DNA from: Flavobacterium gilvum
GTDB taxonomy: Bacteria > Bacteroidota > Bacteroidia > Flavobacteriales > Flavobacteriaceae
DNA: 64,000 nucleotides
Assembly (NCBI RefSeq): GCF_001761465.1
Contig: NZ_CP017479.1
Coordinates: 3,410,001-3,474,000, forward strand
Direction: 5' to 3'
Shown: positions 35,507 to 45,821 of the stretch, piece after piece
Position numbering within the stretch: the first letter of the stretch is position 1
Layout of the letters: the number at the start of each line of letters is the position of its first letter
Position numbers and translations under genes: made by a program
The notes under the pieces: generated by a model
Seen by the model: the letters and a program-made list of their open reading frames with translations, nothing else
The model's database searches: none
What the model was told of the DNA's origin: nothing

Positions 35507-37753
35507 TTAAAACACTTTATAAGACTCCCCTTCGATAGTCAGAGAGTTTGAGCTACCAGCCGATTTATTAGGCTGACCTCCTCCTATATATATTTCTACC
35601 TTTTTGGCACTTTCTATCCCATTCCCTTCACTGTCCGTGAAGGCAAGGTCTTCTGGACTAAGGTTAAAACTTACTTTTACCGACTCTCCTTTCTTCAAAT
35701 GAATTCGTTTAAATCCTTTTAAGGAATGAATTGGAGTTCTCTTATTTTTATCCTGAGAATGAGTCACGTATAATTGTACCACTTCGTCGCCATCCTTGTT
35801 CCCGATGTTTTTTACGGTTGTACTCACTTGAATGCTACTACCCGTTTTCACTACCGAATTATTTTCCAACGGACTATAACTAAAATTTGTATAACTCAAA
35901 CCATAACCAAATGGATATCTAACCGCGCCTTTAAAATAGCGATACGTACGGTTTTCCATTGAATAATCTTCAAATGCTGGCAAATCTTTATCGCTCATGT
36001 AAGTTGTCAAAGGCATACGTCCTGCAGGATTATAGTTCCCAAAAAGAACATCAATTATAGCATCTCCTGCAGCTTGTCCTCCATACCATGCCTGCAAAAT
36101 AGCATCGGCATTTTGGCTTTCCCATTGAAAATCCATTATGGAACCCGACATATTCACAACAATCAGTGGGCGGCCTGTTTTTTTCAAAGCTTTCATTAAT
36201 TCAGTCTGTATAGGCGGCAATGCAATAGTGGTTCTGTCTCCACTGGCAAATCCTGAATAACCTCCTGCACCGGCATCTCCCGCTTCACCTTCATAATCGG
36301 CACTTATACCTCCTACAAAAATTATTACATCAGATTTCTTAGCTTGTTCTGCCACTTGGGCAAATGAAGGCCCGTCTTTCACCTTATCGACAATACCAAC
36401 TCCTTTGATATAATCTATCTTTATTTTTCCTCCAAAACGTTTTTGCAAGCTCATATAAGGCGTAACAATCTGGCTTGGTGTTCCGAAATAATTAGCCAAT
36501 TGAGTATGTCCATTATCTGCGTTTGGACCTATTAAAGCGATTCTTTTAATTTTTGACTCATTAAGCGGAAGCACATTTTTTTTATTTTCCAACAATACCA
36601 TCGACTTTTGAGCCATCTCGTAAGCATGTTTTTTATGGGCATCACTTTCTATTACTTCTTTTCCGATGGAAGCATAAGGTACTCTGTCTGCTGGATCGAA
36701 CATTCCAATTTTAAACAGAATTTTGAAAAGGCGAGTCAGCGAAACGTTTATATCTCTTTCTGAAAGCAATCCTTTTTTAACTCCTTGTTCCAATAATTGA
36801 TATAAATTACCACATTCCAAATCGGTTCCGTTCAACAAGGCTTCCGTTACCGCATCGGTATCATTGGCACTGGTTTTATGAAACTTTGCAAAATCAGTAA
36901 CGGCCCAACAGTCCGAGGTCACATAACCATCAAAAGCCCATTGATTATGTAAAATATCGGATAACAGCTTACTGTTTCCGCAACAAGGCTGTCCATCCAA
37001 ACGGTTGTAAGCGCACATCACTCCATGAACTTTTGCCTTGGTGATAAGTTCACGAAAAGCCGGTAAATAAGTATCCCACAAATCATAGGTTGAAGGATGA
37101 ACATCAAATGAATGACGGTTATATTCCGGACCGCTGTGTACCGCATAATGTTTGGCGCAGGCAACGGCCTTCAAGTATTTTGGATCATTTCCTTCTAATC
37201 CCCTAACGATGGCCGATCCCATTTTTCCTGTCAAGTAAGGGTCTTCGCCGTAGGTTTCCTGTCCTCTGCCCCAACGTGGATCACGAAAGATATTGATATT
37301 CGGAGTCCAATAGGTCAACCCACGATAAATAGAACCTGTTTTTCCATTACGTAAATCTTCATTAAAAAGTGCACGCCCTTCAGAAGAAGCTATGTCCCCC
37401 ATCTTTTGCAGCGCCTCTGTGTCAAAAGTAGCTGCCATCCCGATAGCTTGCGGAAAAACCGTCACTTTTTCTTTGGTTCGTGCAACTCCGTGCAACGCTT
37501 CGTTCCACCAATTGTAAGCAGGAACTCCCAAACGTTCAATCGCTGGAGACTGATGCTTCATCATGCTCACTTTTTCCGTGAGTGTCAATCTGGAAATTAA
37601 ATCTTTTATCCTAATTTCCATATCCAAATCCGGATTACGGAAAGGAAAATCTTTGTTTTGAGACTGGCTGTATCCCATAGAAAAGATACTCATTAGCAAA
37701 ATCATACCAATCCATTTGCTACTAGAACTTGCTTGTTTCTTTAATTTATTCAT
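35507..37753 (-). CDS. GH3 beta-glucosidase/beta-xylosidase
   Basis: A 748-residue secreted protein with an N-terminal signal anchor (about 15-30). The first domain has the GH3 substrate loop VACAKHYAVHSGPE and the nucleophile Asp281 in GYVTSDCWAV. The second alpha/beta domain contains SDVIIFVGGISADYEGEAGD, and the C-terminal fibronectin-III-like domain ends the chain (VKNIGNKDGDEVVQLY). The SDCWAV loop and the full N-terminus resemble xylan-acting GH3 enzymes, so beta-xylosidase or beta-glucosidase is likely. It is followed by the GH92 gene after 17 bases. Confidence 0.93.
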   Translation of the reverse strand: MNKLKKQASSSSKWIGMILLMSIFSMGYSQSQNKDFPFRNPDLDMEIRIKDLISRLTLTEKVSMMKHQSPAIERLGVPAYNWWNEALHGVARTKEKVTVFPQAIGMAATFDTEALQKMGDIASSEGRALFNEDLRNGKTGSIYRGLTYWTPNINIFRDPRWGRGQETYGEDPYLTGKMGSAIVRGLEGNDPKYLKAVACAKHYAVHSGPEYNRHSFDVHPSTYDLWDTYLPAFRELITKAKVHGVMCAYNRLDGQPCCGNSKLLSDILHNQWAFDGYVTSDCWAVTDFAKFHKTSANDTDAVTEALLNGTDLECGNLYQLLEQGVKKGLLSERDINVSLTRLFKILFKIGMFDPADRVPYASIGKEVIESDAHKKHAYEMAQKSMVLLENKKNVLPLNESKIKRIALIGPNADNGHTQLANYFGTPSQIVTPYMSLQKRFGGKIKIDYIKGVGIVDKVKDGPSFAQVAEQAKKSDVIIFVGGISADYEGEAGDAGAGGYSGFASGDRTTIALPPIQTELMKALKKTGRPLIVVNMSGSIMDFQWESQNADAILQAWYGGQAAGDAIIDVLFGNYNPAGRMPLTTYMSDKDLPAFEDYSMENRTYRYFKGAVRYPFGYGLSYTNFSYSPLENNSVVKTGSSIQVSTTVKNIGNKDGDEVVQLYVTHSQDKNKRTPIHSLKGFKRIHLKKGESVKVSFNLSPEDLAFTDSEGNGIESAKKVEIYIGGGQPNKSAGSSNSLTIEGESYKVF

Positions 37754-37808
37754 CTTGTTTATATATTACTAATCTTTGTTTAATAACAAATTATACTGAT
37801 TCTTATTT

Positions 37809-40085
37809 TTAAAACTTAGCTTCTAATTGTTGCCCAGCTTTCAATTCAACTTCATAAATGCCATTATTATTTTTCACATCCTTCACGTTCCATTTTGGCT
37901 TTTGTCCCTCAAAATTGTCTTTTATTCTGACTGTTCCTTCTTTTTTGGATTTAATACTGAACCAAACTGTTTTCCCAGCTTTTCGTATGGCCGAAACTTT
38001 GTATCCACCTTCTGCTCTTAAATCGTTGAACGAAACATTTGCCCATTCTTTTGGCGTAGCCGAAAAAATTCGAATCACACCCGAATTGGCTTTTCCGGGA
38101 GTAGGACTCCAACTTTGCAGCAGCATTTCCTGAACGGCTTGCATAGCAATAAAATTTCCTTCTAATGTGAAAGGTTTTCCTCCTCCAAACCCGTAACGAG
38201 TATCAGGAGTCTGGTCTTGATTTACATGAAAACCATTTCGCAAAATATACGCTTTTTCAAAAACATCCAAATGGTGATAAGCACTTTCTGAATTTCCGGT
38301 ACGGGCTTGTAAGCACGACATCCAAGCCCAGGAATAACCGCACCATTCGTTGTGTTTCTCGGCATTCCATTCTGGACGTTTCAAAGTAGTGGTAATTCTG
38401 CGTTGGTCTTCATTTGTACCTTCAACCGTAATCAGGTTAAATGGATAAATCCCAATAATGTTCGAAAGATGACGGTGATTTTCCCTCAAAAGAAGTTTTG
38501 AATCAAGCATCAGTTCACCGTCTTCTGCCACATGAAAATCACCTAATTTGTCAGCCAAATCGTTCCATGATTTTGCTTCGGCAGTCAAACCTTGAGCATC
38601 TGCCATTTCGGCTACAGCCAAAAAATGCATTTTGATACTCATTAAATCGTAATTGGTATTTGGCTCCAGCCAATGATTTCCAAAAATTTCGGGAGAAGAC
38701 GATCGCAATAATTTCAATTTTCCGTTTGCATCCGGTTTTAATAAATCACGCAAACATTCTGCCGCTTCTTTACACCAAGGATAAGCCCTTTCTTTTAGGA
38801 AAACATCATCTGCCGTGTACAACCAGTGAAGATAAAAAAGATGAGCATTCCAAGAAGTCATCGTTGGTGACAAGCTGTAAGCTCCCCAACCGCCCAAAGG
38901 CTGTCCTCCATAAGACATTACCCCAGGAACCGATAAACCAGATGTTTCGTAAAAATCTTTTGCAAAAGCACGCCATTGATCTCTTTTGTTCCAAAGAAAA
39001 TTGATATAGCTACTCCCCTCGCTGAAATTTCCCGCTTCCTGATACGCTATATAAGTCATTTGTGTATTCAAATCACTGTGGTAATCTCCCTTCCATGGCG
39101 GAAGACTTCCTGTGGCCGAGGTCCATACTCCCTGCAAAGGCATTGGAGGAGTATTTGCTCTTGAACCCGATCCATACAAATAACGAGCAAAAGTGTAATA
39201 ATCCTGCATTCTTTTTTCTGGCAAATTGATTTGCGATTGGTCCCAAAAATTTTTCCACCAAGCAATGTGTTCTGTCAAACTTTTATTAATTCCTTGATCT
39301 AAAATTTCGGAACAACGTTTTTTTGCCAATTCAATTAGGTCTCCACCGTCGCGACTTGTAGTAACGGCAATGGCTGTCAGCATTTCATTTTTCACCTGAC
39401 GGGTTTCTGTATAAACACAATAAACCAATCCTTCAGAAGCTTCTTGAACATACCATTTTGCGTTTCCAACAGCTCCATTTGTTGCTGCAGGATATCCTAG
39501 TGATTTTACTGTATGACTGTCGGGTCCAGCAGATTTTCCTCGGTATTTTTCAGAAACTTGCATCGAACTCATGACTTGAATCGCATCGTATTTTGCAACA
39601 GGAATACGCATCAATGCAACAGGTTTTACTGCACTGAAGAAAACCCTTGCGTCTTGTCCGTTTTCAAAATGCACAATTCCTTCAGCAGTTCTTTTATTAA
39701 GTTCGAATGATTTTATTGAAGTGCCGTTTGCCAAAGTAAATTCTACTGCACCGGCAGGTAATTTTGTTGGGGTTGATCCGTGATAGGCTCCTTCCCACAT
39801 ATTTCCGCCCTTGGCCCAAGTTTGGGTTTTCCACCATTCTTTCGGCCCATTTGTACGTTCATCCCACAAATCGCCTCGATCAAGCGAAAGACGGATGAGG
39901 TTTTTCTCTCCCCACAATAATCCTCCTGTTAATCCATTTCCTAGCGGAATTGCCTCGTCCCAAGAATTTATAGGTGCAGGTAGTGCTAAATTATTTTCCT
40001 GTTTTGGAAAATCCTGATCTTTTTGTTTCTTCTGTGAAAAAGCGGTTAAACTACAAAGGAATAGGAATAGAAGCGTTTTCTTCAT
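37809..40085 (-). CDS. GH95-like alpha-L-fucosidase/alpha-L-galactosidase
   Basis: A 758-residue secreted protein with signal peptide (1-17). The N-terminal beta domain opens with WDEAIPLGNGLTGGLLWG, the hallmark start of GH95. The (alpha/alpha)6 catalytic region contains KGDYHSDLNTQMTY (the HxDxNxQM-type motif) near residue 335 and ends with FTLEGNFIAMQAVQEMLLQS. The C-terminal beta domain is DLRAEGGYKVSAI and onwards. The usual GH95 motif has a tryptophan before the His and Trp after QM, so this is a divergent member; alpha-fucosidase is the leading guess. It is co-directed with GH3 but separated by 55 bases. Confidence 0.8.
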   Translation of the reverse strand: MKKTLLFLFLCSLTAFSQKKQKDQDFPKQENNLALPAPINSWDEAIPLGNGLTGGLLWGEKNLIRLSLDRGDLWDERTNGPKEWWKTQTWAKGGNMWEGAYHGSTPTKLPAGAVEFTLANGTSIKSFELNKRTAEGIVHFENGQDARVFFSAVKPVALMRIPVAKYDAIQVMSSMQVSEKYRGKSAGPDSHTVKSLGYPAATNGAVGNAKWYVQEASEGLVYCVYTETRQVKNEMLTAIAVTTSRDGGDLIELAKKRCSEILDQGINKSLTEHIAWWKNFWDQSQINLPEKRMQDYYTFARYLYGSGSRANTPPMPLQGVWTSATGSLPPWKGDYHSDLNTQMTYIAYQEAGNFSEGSSYINFLWNKRDQWRAFAKDFYETSGLSVPGVMSYGGQPLGGWGAYSLSPTMTSWNAHLFYLHWLYTADDVFLKERAYPWCKEAAECLRDLLKPDANGKLKLLRSSSPEIFGNHWLEPNTNYDLMSIKMHFLAVAEMADAQGLTAEAKSWNDLADKLGDFHVAEDGELMLDSKLLLRENHRHLSNIIGIYPFNLITVEGTNEDQRRITTTLKRPEWNAEKHNEWCGYSWAWMSCLQARTGNSESAYHHLDVFEKAYILRNGFHVNQDQTPDTRYGFGGGKPFTLEGNFIAMQAVQEMLLQSWSPTPGKANSGVIRIFSATPKEWANVSFNDLRAEGGYKVSAIRKAGKTVWFSIKSKKEGTVRIKDNFEGQKPKWNVKDVKNNNGIYEVELKAGQQLEAKF

Positions 40086-40176
40086 TTATTATATTTACTT
40101 TTTATAAAATTATAACTTGCCTTAGCTAAGATTTTTTTATCAAAATAATCATGCAGCGCAATTTAAGATATTATAT

Positions 40177-40212
40177 TATACACAGACAAAAACATTTTTT
40201 TGTCTGTGTATA
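40177..40212 (-). terminator. strong hairpin after the GH38 gene
   Basis: A perfect 16-bp stem (40177-40192 and 40197-40212) with a 4-nt loop, 19 bases beyond the stop of the GH38 gene. It marks the end of the 45642-40231 unit. Confidence 0.85.
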
Positions 40213-40230
40213 AATTGAATCAATATTGAT

Positions 40231-42996
40231 CTACTCTTTCAAAATAAAACTTACAGGAGCATACGCATGTATGTCAAATGTCAATTTACCGTTTGTTATT
40301 TTAATTGGTTCTCCGCTGTTTTCTCCTCTCAGGTTCACAGGTTGAGCAGTAACAAACTTAGCCCCTTGTGGCAATGTAATTTCGAATTTATCCGAAATTC
40401 CTCCTTGCTCCCATACTCTAAGTACAGTTCCATCACCGTCAGGATTTGGGCCAAATGCAGTAACTGCCACCCCTTTTCTTGAAAGAGCAATTCCTTGCTG
40501 GGTAACAGGCAACTTTCCGTTTGACACTTTGGAACTAGCAACTTGCATCGGCACACGTGTCTCCATACTAGGCGTATAAAGTGAACTTTCTGAAGAGAAT
40601 TTATCAAAAGCCCAAATACGTACTTTGGCACTCATACGTTGTCCGTTACCAATCCAAGCAGGGAAATTAGTACGCCATTGGTTATTATACAGATTGATAT
40701 ACACATAAGGTTTTTTGGGTTCATAACGTTTATCAAATTTGTACTCTCCCGGTTCTCCCAAACTTACCATTGGTGCATCTGGAGAACAGATACCTACACC
40801 CGCTCCAGTTGTTCCATCATAAACAGCAACTCCACTATTTACCCATGAAAGATGATGGTTTGAATTATCAATAACCATATCTTTTACAGGGTCAACATCA
40901 GCTCCAATACGACCAAGACGGAACTTAGTATTCTCACACTTAAACGGAAGACTTATCCATGCTGTTTCAGGCCAAGAGTCGGGTTGTTTCTGCCAGCTAA
41001 CTTCGAGGTCTGCTGTAGGTGTCATACCAGAAAGTGTTAATGAAATAGAAACCTTTTGTGGCAAACCCGGTCCAGGAATAGTACCTGTCATCACAGCCTT
41101 GACATCAATTTCTGATTTTTCTACATCCAGTGTCATATCCTGTGGAAGTGCAGAACTGTATGGAACATCCTGTGGCATATCATAAGATGCAAAACAAAAT
41201 CTATGAGCTATATACTTAGGATACAGCGATTTGTCAAGCCATCCAGAAACATCTTTATAATCAAATCTTTGATAAAAATATTGTCCAAAACCTTGAGGAG
41301 CATTAGCATCGACCAATTCTTTTCCTGACCTTTTATCAATAAGACTTACAATTCTGCCTCGTTTGGCATCGATAGTTGCTTTGAAAAATGGACTTTCGAT
41401 TACACCCGAATTCTTATCGGATTTCAACTCCGGTGCATCCACCTTGTCCATAGAAGCTACATAGGTACGATAACCCATTGGCGGAATATCCTTGGCAACA
41501 AATCGTGACATTGGGGCTTTGTCTTCAATGGCGGAATATTCGTGTGAAACTGCAGCAGCAGGACCACCATCAAGAGGTTTTAGAGAAACAAAATCATTTC
41601 CAAAAATCAAACGAGTGTCAACAATAACTTCGGCATCACGTTTCCATGGCAGTGGGTTATAAACCACAATGCGGTTACCATCAACCTTAACATTATCAGC
41701 AAGAGATGCCACTCCATCACGGTACGGATTGGTCACTAGTTTTTCAACATTGTTGATATAATCTGCTTTATCTTTCCATGATTGTTCCAATAATTTAAAT
41801 TGAGGAGGCAATCCCTTATTCCACATCTCTTCCCAAGCCTTTCCATATGGAGTTTTAATATAATGCTGGTTTGCAAGCCCCCATGTATGTTCGCTATATA
41901 GCAAGCTGTTTTCATAAGCTTCTGCAGTAATATTGTGCAAGTCTGGACGATAAATACCCCATATTTTTTCTATTGTTGTTAGCTCATCCATCCCCGCTAT
42001 TGAAGGCCTGATGTTTTGAGCCAGCTTTGTTGCCTCAGGCATACTCATTACACCCTGAATCCAAACATCACCCATATCGCTACGAACAACCGGAAGTTTA
42101 CTCAAATCTTCCTTCATAATCATATCAGCAAAATCATCCATTTTACCAACTTTGGCATTTATACCCAAACTTTTATAATAAGCTAAGTCTTTTGCAATCG
42201 TTTCTGGACTTGGAGGCCCTTGGTTATCTCCGGTCATACTGATATGAAGCCATGTTTTATAAGGCCAGTTGGCAGGAGGTAGTTCATCATTGCCATAACC
42301 GTTATTATAAAGTGTTAAGAGTCGAGAACCATCAGGTCCTTCCCACCAAAAAAATGGCGGAATTCCATAATCCATATTTACCTGTGGCCCACCCATGTGA
42401 TAAAACTTAACACCTGCATTAGTCAAAAGTGTCGGGATAAACCATGAATACGAAGGTGCATCACTCATTTTGGCACTGATAGAAAGCGGTTGTCCAAACT
42501 TTCGTGCCAGTGTTGATGAATAATTTAACCCACGTACCAAATCTTCCGGATCTGAAGTTTCTAAATGCATTGAAAACGGTAAGGCATGAACTGCTAAGTT
42601 ACCATCAGCAATCGCCTTTTCAATTTTCCTTTTACGCTCAGGTGCCTGTCCATCCCAAAGTATCTGCTTCATAGGCCAGCCCGAAACGGTCCAGACAAAC
42701 TGTTTGTCTTTTGGCTGACTGCTGTTTACATCTATCGCAGCAAGTACCTTATCTGCCATCGAAGTTCGATAATCATGAACAACCTGTTGCACCAATTCTG
42801 AATACCCAATATCAAAATGGGTTTTGTAGACAATGATTACATTTTTGACATTTGGCTTCTTTGAATTCTTTTTCTTTTCTTTTTCGGTAGCCTGTTTAAC
42901 ATCTGTAAGCGTTGATTTTCCATCATAATTCTGTGCATTTGAAATTAAAAAGGAAACTAAGCTAAAAGCTAATAATACGGTTGATTTACTTCTCAT
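40231..42996 (-). CDS. GH38-like (DUF5054) secreted alpha-mannosidase, copy 1
   Basis: A 921-residue protein with signal peptide (1-22) and a lysine-rich linker. The zinc-binding motif of the GH38 catalytic barrel is THFDIGYS (His60, Asp62). Later FWWEGPDGSRLLTLY, AWISLPFKCEN and the C-terminal beta domains (TAVTAFGPNPDGDGTVLRVWEQ-like region, residues about 845-870, and FDIHAYAPVSFIL at the end) are shared with the paralogue at 54054. This architecture corresponds to the DUF5054 group related to GH38 mannosidases. It probably cleaves alpha-mannosidic bonds, but specificity within the group is little known. It lies 12 bases downstream of the DUF6067-like gene. Confidence 0.85.
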   Translation of the reverse strand: MRSKSTVLLAFSLVSFLISNAQNYDGKSTLTDVKQATEKEKKKNSKKPNVKNVIIVYKTHFDIGYSELVQQVVHDYRTSMADKVLAAIDVNSSQPKDKQFVWTVSGWPMKQILWDGQAPERKRKIEKAIADGNLAVHALPFSMHLETSDPEDLVRGLNYSSTLARKFGQPLSISAKMSDAPSYSWFIPTLLTNAGVKFYHMGGPQVNMDYGIPPFFWWEGPDGSRLLTLYNNGYGNDELPPANWPYKTWLHISMTGDNQGPPSPETIAKDLAYYKSLGINAKVGKMDDFADMIMKEDLSKLPVVRSDMGDVWIQGVMSMPEATKLAQNIRPSIAGMDELTTIEKIWGIYRPDLHNITAEAYENSLLYSEHTWGLANQHYIKTPYGKAWEEMWNKGLPPQFKLLEQSWKDKADYINNVEKLVTNPYRDGVASLADNVKVDGNRIVVYNPLPWKRDAEVIVDTRLIFGNDFVSLKPLDGGPAAAVSHEYSAIEDKAPMSRFVAKDIPPMGYRTYVASMDKVDAPELKSDKNSGVIESPFFKATIDAKRGRIVSLIDKRSGKELVDANAPQGFGQYFYQRFDYKDVSGWLDKSLYPKYIAHRFCFASYDMPQDVPYSSALPQDMTLDVEKSEIDVKAVMTGTIPGPGLPQKVSISLTLSGMTPTADLEVSWQKQPDSWPETAWISLPFKCENTKFRLGRIGADVDPVKDMVIDNSNHHLSWVNSGVAVYDGTTGAGVGICSPDAPMVSLGEPGEYKFDKRYEPKKPYVYINLYNNQWRTNFPAWIGNGQRMSAKVRIWAFDKFSSESSLYTPSMETRVPMQVASSKVSNGKLPVTQQGIALSRKGVAVTAFGPNPDGDGTVLRVWEQGGISDKFEITLPQGAKFVTAQPVNLRGENSGEPIKITNGKLTFDIHAYAPVSFILKE

Positions 42997-43008
42997 TTTG
43001 GTTAATTT

Positions 43009-45642
43009 TTATTTTTTATTTTTTAACAGAATCAAATATCCTTTTTTCCCAGAAATGCTAATTTTATCTAAGGAAGTTAGTTTTTGTTCATTCTGAAAAT
43101 CTTTTATTTCGGGGATAATTATTTCGCATTTTGTTGGATCTATTCCCAATTTTGACCAATCAACAACTAGTGAAGCATCCTGATCTTTATCTGTCCAATT
43201 GGCTACTGAAATAATTGTCTCGTCTCCACCTTTATATATCGAAGCTTTCACCGATGGATTAGCAATTGACACTGGAAATTCTTTTTCCCAATATCCCACC
43301 ATTATTTTATTTTCTATGTGGTATTTGTCCCAAAATTTCCACAATTCGGATGGCGAATTATTATCGGTCCATCCTGCTCTATTTGTTATTCCATAAACCA
43401 TTCCGCGCCATGGATTACCGCCGCCTTCTAGCATTTGCCCAGGCAACCCAAATGGAATTCCTGATACTTCTATAAGCCAATGATCTGGCAATCGGTCATA
43501 GTTACGTGATTCGCCAATCCACACCAAATCAAAATAAGGAAGCAAATCCATGTAAAGGTTTAAACAACTTGCATATCCTGCCCATCTATGGAAGTGATTC
43601 CAACTGTGCAAATCCATTCTTCCCTCGGGACGGTATTGATCGATTATTTTTCTTGCGCGCAACAATGTAAAACGATCTAGTGCCGAATCGTCAATATATA
43701 CACCGTCAATCCCAATATGCTGAACCATCCAGTCTAATCCTGCGATATAAAAATTGTTGAGACGGCTATCTGGTGTGGTAATAACCGAAAGATCGGTCTC
43801 TCCCTTAAACTTTCCTTCTTTTACCGGGTTATACCATGCTGGGATATACTTTTCCCTCATATTTTTGATAAGCCATTCATTCGGCCCTTTCGGATGTAAA
43901 GCTTCTGTACGACTTGCATTACCGGGACCCGGATAAATCACTTCGCCATTAAGACTGTTGAAAGCCCAAAATTCGGGAAGGTTTTTTGTTAATTCACGAG
44001 TAGTATAATAGAATTTCATCCTCATATTCTCTTTGTGTGCATCGCCAACCAGTTTTGTAAGCGCACTAACATTATCATCCAAATAAGGATAATTGATAAA
44101 TGGGTAAATATCTTCGGCATGGTGTATGTTGATGATATTGGCACCGGCTTTTTTGGCGTTCTCAATTTTCACCGAAGTATTTGTTCCTCCTCCATGATAA
44201 TATCTATCTTCAAATTTATTTTTTCTGTTAATTAATTTGAAAGGTGTAATCAGTAATTCGAAGTCGTAGTTGAGTTGCTCCCCTGCCTTCATTTCACGGC
44301 TTCCTGAATAGGCATTTATAACCACATCTTGGTTTTGTTCCCCAACATTAACTCCTCCTTTACCTGCATTATTCCATGACGGAGGCATGTGCAACGGATC
44401 AAATTCGTAATAAATATTGACCAACGGACGTGTGTAATTTTCTGCCTTCCATTTTACACGAAGACCTCCGTTTACTGCTCCAACCCAAAGCATATCTTGA
44501 TTTTTGGTTACATCCCATTTCCATTTCCAATCTGGAGTGCGGAATCCTCCTTCTTGACCCAATCCCATCATATATTCGGATTTTTCTTTTGCAACAGGAA
44601 TCTCGAGTCGGATGTCTTTTACTTTCAAAGGAGACTTTGAAACAAGTTTTAGACTATAATCTACAAAACCATCAAATTCCATTTGTCCAGTACATTCAAG
44701 ATCACATTCTTTTGAAGTGTTGACCACTTTCCAAGCCACTTTTGAAGCGGTTTGTTTAATAAATGATAATTTCCCTGGAACAAGTTTGACAATCTCCCCA
44801 TTTTCTTTTTCTACAACAAATCGAAAAGGAGTATTGACAATTGGTTCCCCTTTTTCAACAAAAGACTGGTTTGAAGCTCCAAAATAACTGATTATCGAAG
44901 CTGGAAGTCCGTTATCGGCAATTGCAAGTTTACGCCCTAATATGCTGATTGTATTTCCTTCAACCGTAACAGGATTATAGCCTTTGGCGATTTTTTCATC
45001 TATTCCTACCGTTGAGTTTAACCAATTAAGTCGAGATAAGCGACGACCTTCATTATATCCATAATCAGTAACAATTTCTCCCGAAACAGTTAGCAAAATA
45101 GGGATAATTTGTTTTTTACCATTTCCAGATACCGATACAGAACCGGTATAACTCCCTTCTTTAACTCCCTTCAAATCAATTCCAATCCAAAGTGCCTGTA
45201 CTCTTCCTGCAGCTACGTTAACTTTTTTTGAAAAAGGTTTTCCTTTAAAATCAACCCCTCCTTTATTGAAACAAGTCATTTTTTTAGCCAAAACAACTTT
45301 TCCGGATTTATCCTTTAGATCCGTAAATTCAATCTGAACATCATTAATATCAGTTTTCAAAGCCCATACTCCCAACTGATAAACATAAAATTCTCCAGGT
45401 CGTGCAGTCATTGAGAATATCTTGGTATAATTCTCGTCTTTTATTTTGCCTTCGGGAATAGAATCAAACCACTTTATGGGTTGTTCCCGTAATTCTGGAA
45501 AAACCACAAAAGCCTTGTTTCTCAGTGTTGTTTCATATTTCTTCAAGGCTGTTTCTGTAAATAGATATTTTGTCGGATTGCCAACAAATGCCAGACCGCA
45601 AAAAGCGATTAAGACTAAAGAACTAATTTTTAAAAATTTCAT
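43009..45642 (-). CDS. large secreted glycoside-hydrolase-like protein (DUF6067/GH123-like)
   Basis: An 877-residue secreted protein with signal peptide (1-21). N-terminal beta-sandwich domains (VNVAAGRVQALWIGIDLKG; YTGSVSVSGNGK) precede a TIM-barrel part: INIHHAEDIYPFINYP, then GIDGVYIDDSALDR (adjacent acidic residues as in GH123/GH-D-type barrels), MDLHSWNHFHRWAGY and FDLVWIGESRNYD. I associate this order with DUF6067 proteins, a group near GH123. Catalytic residues cannot be fixed. It is upstream of and almost contiguous with GH38 copy 1 (12 bases), suggesting that they act on the same substrate. Confidence 0.7.
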   Translation of the reverse strand: MKFLKISSLVLIAFCGLAFVGNPTKYLFTETALKKYETTLRNKAFVVFPELREQPIKWFDSIPEGKIKDENYTKIFSMTARPGEFYVYQLGVWALKTDINDVQIEFTDLKDKSGKVVLAKKMTCFNKGGVDFKGKPFSKKVNVAAGRVQALWIGIDLKGVKEGSYTGSVSVSGNGKKQIIPILLTVSGEIVTDYGYNEGRRLSRLNWLNSTVGIDEKIAKGYNPVTVEGNTISILGRKLAIADNGLPASIISYFGASNQSFVEKGEPIVNTPFRFVVEKENGEIVKLVPGKLSFIKQTASKVAWKVVNTSKECDLECTGQMEFDGFVDYSLKLVSKSPLKVKDIRLEIPVAKEKSEYMMGLGQEGGFRTPDWKWKWDVTKNQDMLWVGAVNGGLRVKWKAENYTRPLVNIYYEFDPLHMPPSWNNAGKGGVNVGEQNQDVVINAYSGSREMKAGEQLNYDFELLITPFKLINRKNKFEDRYYHGGGTNTSVKIENAKKAGANIINIHHAEDIYPFINYPYLDDNVSALTKLVGDAHKENMRMKFYYTTRELTKNLPEFWAFNSLNGEVIYPGPGNASRTEALHPKGPNEWLIKNMREKYIPAWYNPVKEGKFKGETDLSVITTPDSRLNNFYIAGLDWMVQHIGIDGVYIDDSALDRFTLLRARKIIDQYRPEGRMDLHSWNHFHRWAGYASCLNLYMDLLPYFDLVWIGESRNYDRLPDHWLIEVSGIPFGLPGQMLEGGGNPWRGMVYGITNRAGWTDNNSPSELWKFWDKYHIENKIMVGYWEKEFPVSIANPSVKASIYKGGDETIISVANWTDKDQDASLVVDWSKLGIDPTKCEIIIPEIKDFQNEQKLTSLDKISISGKKGYLILLKNKK

Positions 45643-45710
45643 CTCAATATTTATTTTATAATTGGTTTATAAACTTATTCCTTTGTACTATTCTTAAATA
45701 ACAAACAGTA

Positions 45711-45737
45711 TTAAAAACAAACCATTAAAAGGTTTGT
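45711..45737 (-). terminator. intrinsic terminator after the GH43 gene
   Basis: ACAAACC / GGTTTGT stem (45717-45723, 45731-45737) with a 7-nt loop and, on the minus strand, a T-run. It is 85 bases after the stop at 45822. Confidence 0.75.
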
Positions 45738-45821
45738 CCTCATTTAACAACTAAGAAATTAAGCAACATTAAGCTTAATAAACTTAATCTCTTAATGGTA
45801 AATTAATTTAAACCTTTTGGA